Part shown: one piece after another, positions 48,061 to 59,879 of the stretch | How positions within the stretch are numbered: position 1 is the stretch's first letter | Layout: every line of letters starts with the position of its first letter | NCBI GenBank assembly: GCA_037954665.1 | Contig: JBBMOL010000012.1 | Location: 1,488,001 to 1,552,000, forward strand | Length of the DNA: 64,000 bases | From: Laguncularia racemosa | Lineage: Eukaryota > Streptophyta > Magnoliopsida > Myrtales > Combretaceae | Reading direction: 5' to 3' | Made by a program: the position numbers and the translations under genes | The notes under the pieces: generated by a model | What the model was told of the DNA's origin: nothing | Databases searched by the model: none | The model's input: only the letters and a program-made list of their open reading frames with translations

Positions 48061-50354
48061 GATTTTGATTGTCTCTTTTGATGTCTTTGATTATTTTGCT
48101 TCCAATGCTTTTGATGATCATATTTCTCCATAATTTGGAGTCTTGACTAATCCATGTAAGTACAAGGCCTCCCTAAGTACATAAGTATCCTTAAGAAAGG
48201 TTAATAGTGGATGGTTAGTTTAATGGTCTCTACTCCAAGCCTAACAAACCAAATCTTCTTAAATTATTTTAAGTTCATAAATTTGAGTCCTTAAGCCATG
48301 TCACTTATGCTTGTAAGCTATTTGAGCTACATATTATAAAGTTTAAGTTTGACTCAATAAACTAATTGAATAGTTCAAACTTGAGCTTAACTAAATTATT
48401 TTGAAGAATCAAAGTCAAATGAACAGTAAAGTGAACATGAATACCTCGTTAGTAGGTGCAAGTAAAGCTTGACTTATTTATACCTTTATTAATTTGTATA
48501 TGGTGCCACAAGATGATGGTAACTTTAATATGCCAAAACATTTTCAAATGTGCTTATATTTATAGATTTAGCTCATATGGTATATATAGACTTGATATAC
48601 CTAGGTCATTCTTGGTAGTGTATGTGTAGTGTTAGGATGATATTTTTCTTTTCTTTCTTTCTTTCTTTCTTTCTTTTTTTTTCCTCCGGTGCTTTAGGAC
48701 AAGCGTTAACTAGTGCATTTTTGTACTTAATCGTAAATTCAAGTCATCCTTTGTTTAAGAGGCAATAAATACTAAAATCACGTCATGCAAGAATACAATC
48801 AAAAGCCGTATAGATAGCATAATCGGAGATTCTCTGTCGTATGTATCGACGATGCCATCAAACGTACAAAATAACATGGTTTCTCCCAAAAACTTATCGT
48901 TATACGATAATCATTTGATTAATGGCAGTCAATACCTTGGTCCATGCAAATGCCCTATTATCGTACAACAATGTTTTGCATGGGCACCCAAATTAGAGAT
49001 CCTCTGAATTCTTCTAGCATCCCCATGATTTTGGAAATATAACCATATATATTAAATTGGTTTATATGCCCTTCGAGAAAGAGCGAAAAATGTTGAATGG
49101 GATTTTTCTTCTTCTTCTTTTCCCCTTTTCCCTTCTCACTTTTCCCCTCTTTGACCAACGAATCAGAGCTTGATGATGTGTAAATATTGGAAAATGTAGA
49201 AGTTTTTATTATATTTCAACTGAAGTAGAAAAAAAGATATTTTTTGTATAAACGACGGAAAGAAAAATCCTTTTTCCTCTTTTTCTTCAAATTTGTAATA
49301 TAGTAGGCAATAGTCAATGAAGTTGAATGAGTAAATCTTATAAAACTTACATTGATTCAAGCAATTATCCTTCAATTGCTCATTATATTTAATTAGTATG
49401 AGACTTGTGTAACGGTTAAGATGATTAAATGGTAACTTTTTTTTTTAATTTATTTCATACACGCTTAACTTTCAATTTTGATATTGAACATTAAATTGGA
49501 AAATGTTTTCTATACCAAAAATTAATTATGAAAGCAAAATTTCAAATGAAATGATGCATGCTGTGCTACTTGATGTTGTCTTAAAAATGGAAAAAATAAA
49601 TAAATCTATATATTAAATGTTCAATATACCTAGGGCGTTGGGAATTTTAGTAGTTCATTATTTTATCTTATGGAAAGATGATCATATAAGAATTTAAATG
49701 CATACTTTTTGAATATATTTTAAAGGGTCTAAATATCTATTTTTAAAAATAAATTAACTAAGTGCGATAATCATAAGGGATTGTATTTCCAATTTATCCT
49801 AACTCAAAACTAGGAGTTGTATGACAATTTTGATTTTAGTTGAAAAAACCTACTTTGTAGATGATCTAGTTTTTTTTTTTTTTTTCCTAATCAAGGGTAG
49901 ATGTAAAATCATACTATTGAGGGTAGATCTATAGTATTAAAATTAATATTAGAATTACTCTTTATAAAAATATTTACTTATCATTATAATTATAATATAT
50001 ATTATATACGTAGAAATAAATGTACCATTAACACAATTTAATTCTAAATAGAAAAGTAAATTTAAACTTCTTTTAGATGTTAATTACACGTACTTGATAT
50101 ACTTTATAAAAGGTTAAAGAAAATAAACTTTTTAGCATTTCATTAGGTATATATATTAGTCAAAGTATTATTGTCAATTTATACAAAATAAAATCAAAAC
50201 ATAAAACTCAATAAACTTTTATTGTTAACAAAAGTAAATCATAAGTATTTAAATAAAAAAGTACAAGTAGAATAAAAATGACAATATAATATAAATAATG
50301 TAGTATTTTATAATTTTTATACTGATTTTGTAAGATTATTTTATTAGTAATACC

Positions 50355-50389
<35 letters not shown>

Positions 50390-52299
50390 AGTTTTTTTAA
50401 TATGAGTAATTAGATATTTAATTATTCAATAATACTCACTCTTTTTCATAATATTAATAGTAAAAGAAAATGTTAATACTTTAAAAAATATAAACTGCTA
50501 TTATTTACTGATATTTTATATAATATAATTGAAACACTTATGTTATTAAATATAATTATTATTCATTATAAAGTTACTAATAAATAAATAGTTTTTATTT
50601 AGAATTTATTTAATTAATTATTTTTTTATTAATGAAATTCGGTTTTAGTAGTTATAGCAAAAAAATAAAAAATAAAAAATAGAAGATAATAAATATAACT
50701 TGAAAAAAAAAAGTGATTTTAATGGGAATCAGACTATAGTTTTGAGTATGTAAAAATAACCATTTAACCATTAAATCATACTAAATTTTATAATAAAATT
50801 TATACTTAAAAATATAAATATAAATATAACATAAAATTTTAATTTTAAATTAAATAATTTTGTTTTTTGAGGTGGGGGTCCCTTTCGACCCTTCCTTCGA
50901 TGCACCTCCGCTTCTAGCTTAAGTAATGTATTTAAGAGAAAGGGTGAAATAAGAAAAAATGAAAATGCCTTTAGAAAATCAACATGCATTTCTTTCTTTT
51001 TTTTTACTAGGAATAGATTATATTAGGATATTGATGAAATCATCCTTATTACATGGCTTTAGATGGCTGACGCCATTGATCCGATATATATACTCACTCA
51101 TAGGGAAAGAATGAATCATTTATATAAAGAACTTGAACAAATTATTCGAAAACAAAAAAAAAAAATCCAATTATATATATATATATATATATGCTCATAT
51201 ATAAAGAATTTACATCATCTGAATCTAAAACAAGAATATCCAGCAAAAAAATGTATGCAGATCTAAACTGCCTTCCCTCAATAATAAGAGATCATGTGTG
51301 TTCATCCTAAAGTGGTCCTTTGTACAAGGAATCCGGGACCATTGTTTGAAGCAGGGAGGACCCTCCAAAAAGTCACGAATTTAGGGGGGGTAAGGCGAGA
51401 GAGAGAGAGAAGAAAGGTGTAAGGTTACATACATTAGACGAGGTCCCTGTCCCTATAATTATTCTTTTTCTTTTTCTTTTTTAGTTTTTATTTTTATTTT
51501 AATAATAAATTTGGTGAATAACATAATGTTACGTAACACGAATTTCATGTTGGGGCTTTCTAGGGACTGGGGACCAACTTTTGCCCGAGAGAACATGTTG
51601 TGTTTGGGACAGACACCCTCCCCTCCAATGTGTGACCACTCCGTTTTCCAAGCTGACACCATCACGTTATTGCATATCTCCCTGTTATGTCTATACATAT
51701 TTATCAAAATGTGTGTATGGCTGAGTAAGAAAGAGACTATTGATTGGTACATTCATTTATTTCCTTTGATTCCCCATCTCTATCTCTATCTCACCATGAA
51801 TTATCACTGATTACGATATTTGTTTTAATAATTGAGATTTAATATTAATGGTTTAAATCAATTACGTTTTTAATTTTTTTTAAGAATGAAATTAAAAAAA
51901 AAATCCTTTCTTCCTTTAAAGATTTTTTAAATAGGTATGATTTATTAATTTTGACTCATTCCAATATCTATTCATTAAAAAAATATATATTATAACCTAA
52001 GAATTTATTTTTTCTTTTTTTTTTCCCCATGAATTCACTATCAAACATATTTTATTGCCTGGAAATATGCTTAGACCTGCGAGCACTGAGCAGGCACAAC
52101 TTGCTTAATACGTAGACACCCATATGTTCTCACTGTGCTTCAGTATAAACGTCAAAAATAATATACAAAGTACTTCATGCTAGGATCTTTGAAAATCGAA
52201 AGCGGAGTAGTCCAAATATTTATTGTAAGATCAGAAGGGATAAACATGACGGGAAAACCAAGGCTGATGAAAACAATTTTGAATATCATATTTGATACA
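48061..52299. other. AT-rich spacer with microsatellites
   Basis: A (TTTC)n tract at 48646-48690, a compound (TA)n(CA)n at 50355-50389, a (TA)n at 51170-51192 and a GA tract at 51395-51410. 48300-48430 resembles the AAGCTTGAGC-type repeat seen at 10970. The overlapping open frames at 51459-51810 are not recognisable. No gene seen. Confidence 0.5.
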
Positions 52300-52950
52300 T
52301 AGGTTTATTTTAACACGATTAGATAAGTATAGCTATTAATTTATAGAGTATAGTGGATATGAATCAAGTGTTGTCCCACAAACTCTATAATTATTAGTAC
52401 TAATTTATATCGTATTATCTAATTGGCAAACTATATTTAATGAGATGGATTAAACTATTAAAAAGTCTAATTAACAAATTGAATCAACTAAAAAACAAAA
52501 ATAGTGGCAATTGAATAACCAGAATGCAAAAAATTAATACCTGTTTTCCTTAAAATTACTTAGGTGACCTACTAAAATTAAGTCTATTCCATTTCTATAT
52601 TTCTGGATTGTGAGAATCCTTTGACTTGTTTAGGTCTTTATTTGAGCTTTTTATACCTAAACTTACCTTCGGCAGATCACTACAAAATTAGGAGTATCAA
52701 GTCTAGTCTACATATTTGAGCTCTAGCTTGAATCAACCGAACATATCTCAAAACTAAATAGGGAAGACTCTAAGCAGATAAAGAGTCAGATAAAAATACA
52801 CCATTCATAATATTTAGAACAAATCTCATTTATGAATGCATTTGTCATATGAATTTCAATCTCATCTCTTATAGATAGAAAATGGGATTACTCCGTAAAT
52901 GATTCCATTCTTTTGATTAGTATTCATATTTTATGTATATTGTCACTCTT
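52300..52950 (-). repeat. LTR fragment related to the 11.74-13.20 kb solo LTR
   Basis: Same layout as the inner end of the solo LTR: a GTGTTGTCCCACAAACTCTA / ATTATTAGTACTAATTTATA stretch here corresponds to TATCAGTCCTACAAAAAACT / ATGATTACTAGTATTAACCT there, followed in both by ATTATCTAATT and a TCCTTAAAATTACT block. Divergence is high and ends are not defined. Confidence 0.45.
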
Positions 52951-53479
52951 AAAATTCTATATGTTGATTAAATATCAAAGTAGTTATATTAAAATAACTT
53001 TTAGCACCCTTTATAGCCTTTATATATATATATATATATATATAAATATTCAACCACAATAGAAAGGAACTAAAATGTTCGGACTTCTGATCAAGCTCTC
53101 GATACAGGTAAATGTATACATATTTATGAGGGTCCCATTTTTCACGTCTTATCCTTAATATTTTTTAGGACTCCAAGAACTTATTCATAATATATAATCT
53201 CGACTTGCAGAAGTAAGATGGACGTAGAATTATTATAAAAAAGGAACCATCTGACGATGAATAAAAAGCGTGTTCAGGAGAGATGTCGTATTATATTTAA
53301 GGAATGCACAGTCGGATGACAAACTAGGACCAGCAATCATGTTATAGAATTGGTGATCGGATAGCAATAGCCAGAAGGAGGAATTAGTGAGCAAATATCT
53401 TGCTGTAGAGAGCACATATCAAGACACAAAAAAGAAAATATGATGTGGTTACATTTATCACATTGTACACACAAAATAT
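52951..53479. other. Spacer with TA microsatellite
   Basis: (TA)n at 53021-53043. The rest is not recognised. The minus-strand open frame running from 53660 down to 53337 leaves integrase similarity at about 53550, so this part is outside recognisable pol. Confidence 0.4.
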
Positions 53480-53519
53480 ATAAAAGGGCATCATCTGTGT
53501 GGAACTCCATGTAATTTGA

Positions 53520-54041
53520 AAATTTCATGCGCAAAAACTTTAGCAATAAAAGGGCATCATCTGTTTTATGACAGGGCACAAAATGAGACATTTTGCTGGA
53601 CCTTTCAACAACTACCATGATAGAATCCTTTCCTCTTTGTGTTCTAAGCAACCCTAACACAAAATCTATACTGATATCAGTCTAGAGTTTGTTAGGTATA
53701 GGTAAAGGCATGTACTCACCTTGTATGCCTTTCTTCCCTTTAGATCTCTTGCAAACGCCACACCTTTCTAACACCCTATGGACATCCTTTATCATACCCC
53801 TCCAATAGAAATTCTCTCTAAATATGGCCAAGGTTCTCTTTTCACCAAAATGCCTAGACAATCCTCCTACATGTGTTTCCCTCACCAATAGCTCCCTCAC
53901 AGATCCAGAAGTTATACATAACTTTCCATATTTATATAGAAACCCCTCAACCACGTAATAACCTTCATATATCTTACCCCTAGAACACCTTTCCATAATG
54001 ACTCCGAATTCTTCATCACGCACATACTGTTCCTTTAACAA
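53520..54041 (-). pseudogene. Integrase (N-terminal zinc finger and start of core)
   Basis: The open frame 54041-53682 carries the HHCC zinc-binding motif (HVGGLSRHFG ... CGVCKR), with FRENFYWRGM between. After a short gap, 53660-53550 reads GKDSIMVVVERSSKMSHFVP then CHKTDDA, the region just after the first catalytic Asp. It then loses similarity. The remaining catalytic Asp and Glu are absent because the copy is truncated. Confidence 0.75.
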
Positions 54042-54069
54042 TTTAAAACCCGGTAGTTTTGACTAAAGA

Positions 54070-54500
54070 GAAGTGATAAGTACATACCTGCGTGACAAAG
54101 TGCCAGTGACAATATTCTGATTACCCTTCTTGTACCTTATCACATACGCAAAACCTTCCAAAAACTCCACCCACTTGGCTTGTCGTTAGACAAATTCTCT
54201 CAGGAGAAGATAATGTTGCCACGTCATTAGAGCCCTCACTAAGGAATAAAATTCCTTATCATAAATAGAATAGTTCAAAGTTGCACCACTCAACTTTTCA
54301 CTAAAATATGCTATGGTTCTCTTTTCCTACATTAATATAGCACCAATCCCTATCCTAGAAGCATCACATTCTAGCTCAAAAAATTTATCAAAGTTAGGTA
54401 AAGCCAATAATGGAGCACAAGTGAGTTTTTCTTTTACCTCTTCAAAACTCTTCTATGCCCTTTCACTCCAGATGAAATGAACATTCTTCTTAGTCAGTTT
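54070..54500 (-). pseudogene. RNase H domain with internal deletion
   Basis: Readable parts are ECDASRIGIGAILM (first catalytic Asp present), IAYFSEKLSGATLNYSIYDK, then LVRALMTWQHYL, and after a stop RQAKWVEFLEGFAYVIRYKK and TGTLSRR. The segment normally holding the TDHESLK catalytic Asp is missing (junction near 54190), and the last catalytic position of the usual ADALSR motif reads TGTLSR. Confidence 0.7.
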
Positions 54501-54589
54501 TGTGAGAGGACTAACAATGCTACTGAAATTATGGACAAAGCGCCTTTAAAAGGATGCTAGTCCATGGAAACTTCTTACCTCAGTAATTG

Positions 54590-55334
54590 AGGTGGGTGTT
54601 GGCCATTCCCCGATTGCCGTCACTTTCTCCTCATCCACTTTAACACTTGATTCAGATATAACAAAACCTAAAAATGTTACCTCAGTTTGATAAAAGGAAC
54701 ATTTATGGAGATTTACAAACAACTGTTGCACCCTCAATATTGAGAATACTACCTAAAGATGCTCAACATTGTGTTTTCGGTCTTTTCTATATATCATAAT
54801 ATCATCAAAATAAACAACAACAAATTTTCCTAGAAACTCTTTCAATACATGATTCATTAATCTCATAAATGTACTAGGAGCATTACTCAAACCAAAGGGC
54901 ATAACCAACCACTTATATAGTCTATGGCATGTTTTAAAAGCGCTTTTCCATTCATCTCCCTCTCTCATCCGAATTTGGTGATGCCCGCTTTTAAGATCCA
55001 CTTTGGAGAAAACCTGTGAACCATGCAACTCATCCAACATATCATTAAGTTTAGGAATATGATACCTATATTTGATGATAATTTTGTTGATGGTTCAGCT
55101 ATCGATACACATTCTCGAAGCACCATCCTTCTTAGGAACAAGAAGGGTGGGAATAGCACATGGACTGAGATTCTCCCTGGCAAATCCCCGCTTAACCAAC
55201 TCATCCACCTGGCATTTCAATTCTTTAGCCTCATCGAGATTCATGCAGTATGCTGGTCGATTCGGTAATACTAAACCTGGCATAAGATCGATGGCATGCT
55301 CTATCCCTTTCAAAGGTAGTAAACCTACTGGCAA
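54590..55334 (-). pseudogene. Reverse transcriptase domain, frameshifted
   Basis: Open segments 55334-55095, 55040-54753 and 54737-54546 cover the domain. They show the N-terminal GIEHAIDLMPG and NRPAYCMNLDEAKEL, then LVPKKDGASRMCID, KVDLKSGHHQIRM, MPFGLSNAPSTFMRLMNHVL and the catalytic core VVYFDDIMIY. The fingers, palm and connection (FLGFVIS) are in order, but frame changes at about 55070 and 54745 break it. Confidence 0.85.
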
Positions 55335-55625
55335 ATCATCAGGAAAAATATCAGTATACTCATTTAATACCTAAGATACGGCTGAGGGTAGAGACTGAGG
55401 TTCCTACTCCCCAAGTGCACATCTCAACTGAAGTAAGTATATTGGAGTCTTTTCTGTAACAATTCTCTCTAACTCACCCTATCCTATCAACAATACATTC
55501 TTTTCCCTAGAATTATTAAACTTCACTACAACCTCTTTTACCTCAGATGGCTTACTGATTTGTTGCTAAGCCCTTTGAACTTTTAAAGGTGACATTGGAT
55601 TCAGAATAATGCATTTGCCCTCTTT

Positions 55626-56069
55626 CTAGAATACATAAGTATTCTTGAAGCCATCATGTAAGACTCTCTTGTCATATAACCAAGGCCTGCCAAGCAATAT
55701 ATGGGATGCACACATAGGCAGAATATCACACTTAATTTCATCACAATATTTATCCCCTACATTGAATGGTACCCTAGCTCTTTGGGTCACATGCAAACTC
55801 CCTTGATCACTAAGCCAATGCAATTTATATGGTTTAGGATGTGGAGTGGTGGTAAGTTTTAGTTTTGATACTAACGATGCAGCTACTACATTGGTACAAC
55901 TACCACCATCAACTATAAAGACACATAAATTTCCTTGTACCCTACAAGAGGTATGGAACAAGTTTTCCCTTTGTTCTTCATCCTTAGTTGTAAATGTAGT
56001 CAATGCTCGGTACAACACATTAGCATAATGAAACATTTCACTAGAAATTGTAGTGTTTAAATCCAACAA
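55626..56069 (-). pseudogene. Retroviral-type aspartic protease domain
   Basis: Encodes FIVDGGSCTNVVAASLVSKL with the catalytic Asp intact (usual I-DGGS-TN-AS), followed by PKPYKLHWLSDQG, then DILPMCASHILLGRPWLYDK, the flap-to-C-terminal hallmark. 147 residues are open in one frame, the best preserved pol part of this element. Gag is not found upstream. Confidence 0.8.
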
Positions 56070-56079
56070 TACAATAATA

Positions 56080-57015
56080 TTCCTTACACTTCCACGGCTT
56101 CAGTACACAACTAAACCACAAATGAAGTACACACACATAACTACCTTCAAGTAGATAGAATTAAATTCAACTACAAGTGTTTAAGTAATTAGCTCAATTA
56201 CTTTCACACTTTAATGATTTGTTTGAATTTTAAATTCTACTACCCAACTTTCCTTTTCTTGCTACGATTTTACACTACAAATAACCACAATATGCAGCAC
56301 CTCACCACACACACAAATGTACAATTTCACACTGCCACTCCTTCCCTTACTTACGGTGCAAACACTCTCCACCACCACTTACACCACTTGCAATCCCTTT
56401 ACTTAACACACACACATAATGCCACACACATACACCCTTCACTCACGGTGCAACACACACACACACACTTCCAAATATACAATCTTTCACCATTACAAAA
56501 CACAATGCAAACCGTAACTCGCACACAAAAAGGCAGCAACAATTCAAATTTCAAATTACTTCACTAATTGTAACCTTTCCACAATTGGTAAGAAGCAATT
56601 TTCAAATTCAAATGACCATACAATAACTTCTTCAACTTAATGTTTGTTTTGAAAATCAAATAATTTCCAAATATTCCATGCAACTCAAATTTGGAAATGA
56701 TCAATTGCACTCCCTATTTCCGAAACAAACAAGCAAGGATTACACTTCTCCTTTCTTCACAAATTGAGATACTACCCAATTCCGAATTTTGGTTCAAGAA
56801 ATGCACTACTTTCTTCCCTTCCCTTCACGATGAATTCAACAACAAAGGAGCTACAACAAGACCTCCACTTCTATTTCAACAAACAACAATTACAACTCTT
56901 CAATAATACAATCAAACAACTCAATTCTTCAATACATAATTTCGGATCAAAAGTTAAGAACCCTAATTGTCAATGAAGATCACGAATTCAACCAACACCA
57001 AATCCCTTCTCTTAA
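56080..57015 (-). other. Leader of the minus-strand CRM-like element, no gag
   Basis: Between primer site and protease there is only about 0.95 kb of T/G-rich (minus strand) sequence with short GT runs around 56400-56470. No gag motif or CCHC knuckle could be read in any frame. Plus-strand open frames at 56214-56567, 56691-56906 and 56764-56976 are complements of this biased sequence and are not genes. Confidence 0.5.
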
Positions 57016-57020
57016 CTTGT

Positions 57021-57032
57021 GCTCTAATACTA
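57021..57032 (-). other. Primer-binding site (initiator tRNA-Met)
   Basis: Minus strand TAGTATTAGAGC (then AC), 10 of 12 matching TGGTATCAGAGC. Both differences are transition changes (G to A, C to T) as expected from old methylated DNA. Confidence 0.65.
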
Positions 57033-57037
57033 AAAGA

Positions 57038-57788
57038 TGATATGCTTAAAAGGGACTCTAAGCATATGCAAATAATCCAATTAAACCACTCCTAAATGAC
57101 AAGATCACAACCGGTTCAAATTGGATCAAAATGTTAGAATTGCGTGAACCCTATTAGAGTGCAAGTAGATTCGAATGCTATAACTTACAAATTAATAACA
57201 CACAATGATCAAATTCTTCAAAACAACACTAAACAAACTTAAATGCCACGTGAATTCAAATAAAAACAACATGAACCAATCCGAGATCCCCTTGCGCAAT
57301 AAAGTGATCTACGGTTCAAAATGATGCTAAATTGAAGGTTAATACTTAAAGGCTAAAACCAAGCAATTGAAGTAACAAGAATTTGATTACAAATGCAATC
57401 AAAATTTAGTTAATACACTTCCAAATCAACCCTAGATATTACTCACTAGAGAAGAAAGAAAATTGCAACAAGGTTAATTAGATATTACTCACAAATTAGC
57501 CTTAAAGCCACTTGCCACAATCTCAATTGGGATTTGAAATTGATAAGAGCAATTTAAATTAGGAAAAACCCTAACCCTCTCATGTAAAAATGATGTTCTT
57601 TTTTTGAAAATTTAGCTAACTCCCTCAAAACCTTACTTAAGCAAGTATTTATACTTACTCCCTTTAGGGTTAAAAAGTTCACAAAATTACAACTATGCCA
57701 CTTTTAGGTGGCCGGTCCTAAAAGATAATTACAAACAAATGGAAGTGTCCTAAAAAGATTACAACATAAATTGTCCAAGTAAATAACA
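57038..57788 (-). repeat. 5' LTR of the minus-strand CRM-like element
   Basis: Minus strand starts TGTTATTTACTTGG at 57788 and ends GCATATCA at 57038, giving TG...CA ends next to the primer site. A TATA word (AGTATAAATACTT) lies at about 57645-57657. No second copy is in the window, so the outer end is a best guess. Confidence 0.55.
57645..57657 (-). promoter_or_regulatory. TATA box in LTR
   Basis: Minus strand AGTATAAATACTT inside the LTR, suitable as the promoter of leftward transcription. Confidence 0.45.
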
Positions 57789-57889
57789 AATATATATAAA
57801 AATTAGTCTTCAAGATGCTGGTCTTCAAGTTACTTTTGAAATGAGTCCTGATGAGGTTCCCGACTCACTAAAAAAATGTAGGTGATTTG

Positions 57890-58980
57890 GCACCCTATAG
57901 GACTGACAAATGCACCTGTTGGAATAGATAACAAGTATATGATAAGAATGAAGAAATTAAGCTAGCTTCCTCAGGATTAGGTTTCTCATGAAGGATTCTC
58001 AACACTAAATTGTATAGACCCTTAACTCGAGCAATGGTGATAGGTCCTGTGGGAATCCGATTCCTATCATTATTGTTATGCAATATCTCATTAAGTTCAC
58101 AATTCCAATAAATTGCAGAAAATCAATGTTTTCCTACCTCTAGGTAAAACATGTAATCTCTCTATTCATGAAAATCTAATTTACTAGACGAAATCTCTTT
58201 CAATCTAATAAAAATCAGACATGCAATCAATTTGCACGCATAAACCAATTACAAAAACAATGGAAACACATGAATAGATGCAAAGATATAAATAATTCAT
58301 TAATCAATCAATGGTTTAGCACATGAGTTAGGGTTTCACAAGATGAAAGATATAAAGAATTACTCATCCATGGAGTTTTCAATAAAAAACAAAGAATCTA
58401 GAGAAATAGAATTGATTCATGCTAAAAAGAATAATCCCTTATTATTTTGTGATGTCCAATGATGCTTAGACAATTCTCCTCTTGAAGTTCGTAATACAAC
58501 TCTCCTAAGGTTTCCAGAACGAAACCAAAAGAAAAGAAGTCTTTTTAAAATAAAACAAACCATCTATTTATAGTTATTGTGAAAACAGGGTTCAGCATGG
58601 GCGTCAGCACGACCGTGCTCAAGGTCGTGCTGACTTCAGAACACATTATTTTTCACTGCCCAGTTCAGCACGGCCTCGGCATAGTTGTACTAGGGGCAAG
58701 GTTGAAAAACAATTAGCTATTGGTCATTTTTTTCATCCGGCACTACTGTTTGCATGGATTGTGCTGAAGGTTGTATTTTAATGAAAATCAATTTTCTTCA
58801 TTTTTTGCCAAATTTCACCTCATCTTTGCTTATATCATCCTTAAACCTTTCTTTTGTCTTCATTGATGCTTGAAATTAAAATTTAATCATATAAGTACCA
58901 TTTTATTCATAAATTACATGAAATCCATATAAAATTATAAATAATAAGCACTAGAATTAAGGGTCTTCTGACACTTATCA
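57890..58980 (-). repeat. LTR (TGATAAGTG type) between two divergent gypsy elements
   Basis: The right end is sharp: minus strand starts TGATAAGTG at 58980, the same start as the solo LTR at 13204. It has a TATA box (CTATAAATAG on the minus strand near 58562-58571), a hairpin-prone CAGCACGACC / AGGTCGTGCTG pair at 58597-58625, and a pyrimidine-rich stretch downstream. The right end abuts the gag reading frame of the plus-strand element at 58981, so it probably inserted there. The left end is not defined and no target duplication partner for ATGAC was found. Confidence 0.55.
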
Positions 58981-59540
58981 ATGACAATCCCTATTTTTCA
59001 AGGCAAGAATGACCCTGAGTTATATTTGGAGTGGAAGAGAAAGGTAGAACATGTGTTTGATTGTCATACTTTTTATGCGGAGAAGAAAGTTAAACTAGTA
59101 GTAGTTGAATTCACTGATTAAGCTAACATTTGGTGGGATCGGCTTGTGGTTAGTAGGCGAAGAAATGTGAGAGACCTATTCGATCATTGGAAGAGATGGA
59201 AGTAGTAATGAGAAAAAGGTTTATACATATTCATTATTATAGGGACTTGTATAGGAAGTTATAGGGGTTGACTCAAGGTTCCATGAGTGTTGAGGATTAT
59301 TACAAGGAGATGGAGGTAGCTATGATTTGGGCTAACATAGAAGAAGATCATGAGGCAACAATGGCTAGATTTGTTAATAGCTTGAATAGAGAGATAACTG
59401 ATGTTGTGGAGTTGCATCATTATGTGGAGATGGAGGAATTATTACATAAGGCTATCAAGGTAGAGAGGCAATTAAAGTCTAAGGGTTCCTTTAGGTATGG
59501 CTCCTTTTCTAGCTCTTTAGGGAAGTCAAACTGAAAGAAT
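58981..59540 (+). pseudogene. Gag of the plus-strand element
   Basis: Starts MTIPIFQGKNDPELYLEW, matching the gag core K-IP-FQGK-DPE-YLEWE. The first stop comes at 59119 within the FTD-A-IWWD motif. After a frame change, 59268-59534 is open and reads TQGSMSVEDYYKEMEVAMIW, then RFVNSLNREI and a KVERQLKSKG linker. The upstream gag start is lost at the junction with the LTR at 58980. Confidence 0.8.
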
Positions 59541-59642
59541 AGCAAAGATGCCTCTAAGCAAAAGGAAGATGCAAAGGCTAAGGAATCAACTATTTATCCT
59601 AAAGGTAAAGCCAAACTTAAATTCTCTTTTAGATAATTTGAT

Positions 59643-59720
59643 ATGAAGTGTTTCAGGTGTCAAGGATTGGGGCACATTGCATCTCAATATCTAAACAAGA
59701 GGGCTATGGTTGTTTTGGAT
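59643..59720 (+). pseudogene. Gag zinc knuckle with last Cys changed
   Basis: Reads CFRCQGLGHIASQY: the CX2CX4HX4C knuckle with Tyr in place of the final Cys, so zinc binding is probably impaired. Preceded by a Lys/Ser-rich linker with stops and followed by an acidic region (VSSIEEEMLPL). Confidence 0.7.
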
Positions 59721-59879
59721 AATGGTGATAGAGAGAGTGTTAGTTCAATTGAGGAAGAGATGCTACCATTGAAGGAATGTAGTGATGTTGATATAAAGGG
59801 TCCTGTGAAAGGAGATATGTTAGTCACGAGGCATGCTCTAAATATATAAACTAAGGAAGATGTTGATGAGGAACAACGT

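Larger units (their letters stand above)
53520..57788 (-). mobile_element. CRM-like Ty3/gypsy chromovirus, 3'-truncated, minus strand
   Basis: Minus-strand order: 5' LTR (57788-57038), initiator tRNA-Met primer site (57032-57021), a GT-rich leader of about 0.95 kb, protease (56069-55626), reverse transcriptase (about 55334-54590), RNase H (about 54500-54070), integrase zinc-binding part (54041-53682) and start of its catalytic core (to about 53550). The pol phrasing (ESHVGGL-HFG, CHKTDDA) is that of centromere-associated CRM-type chromoviruses. Gag is absent, and the element breaks off inside integrase, so no 3' LTR. The clade call is by motif memory. Confidence 0.75.

Noticed and set aside
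52278..52310. Word AATATCATATTTGATACATA resembling the MITE terminus
   Set aside because: No matching inverted end was found within several hundred bases, so a third MITE copy is not supported.
56214..56976. Plus-strand frames rich in Thr, His and Asn
   Set aside because: They are the complement of the GT-rich leader of the minus-strand CRM-like element.
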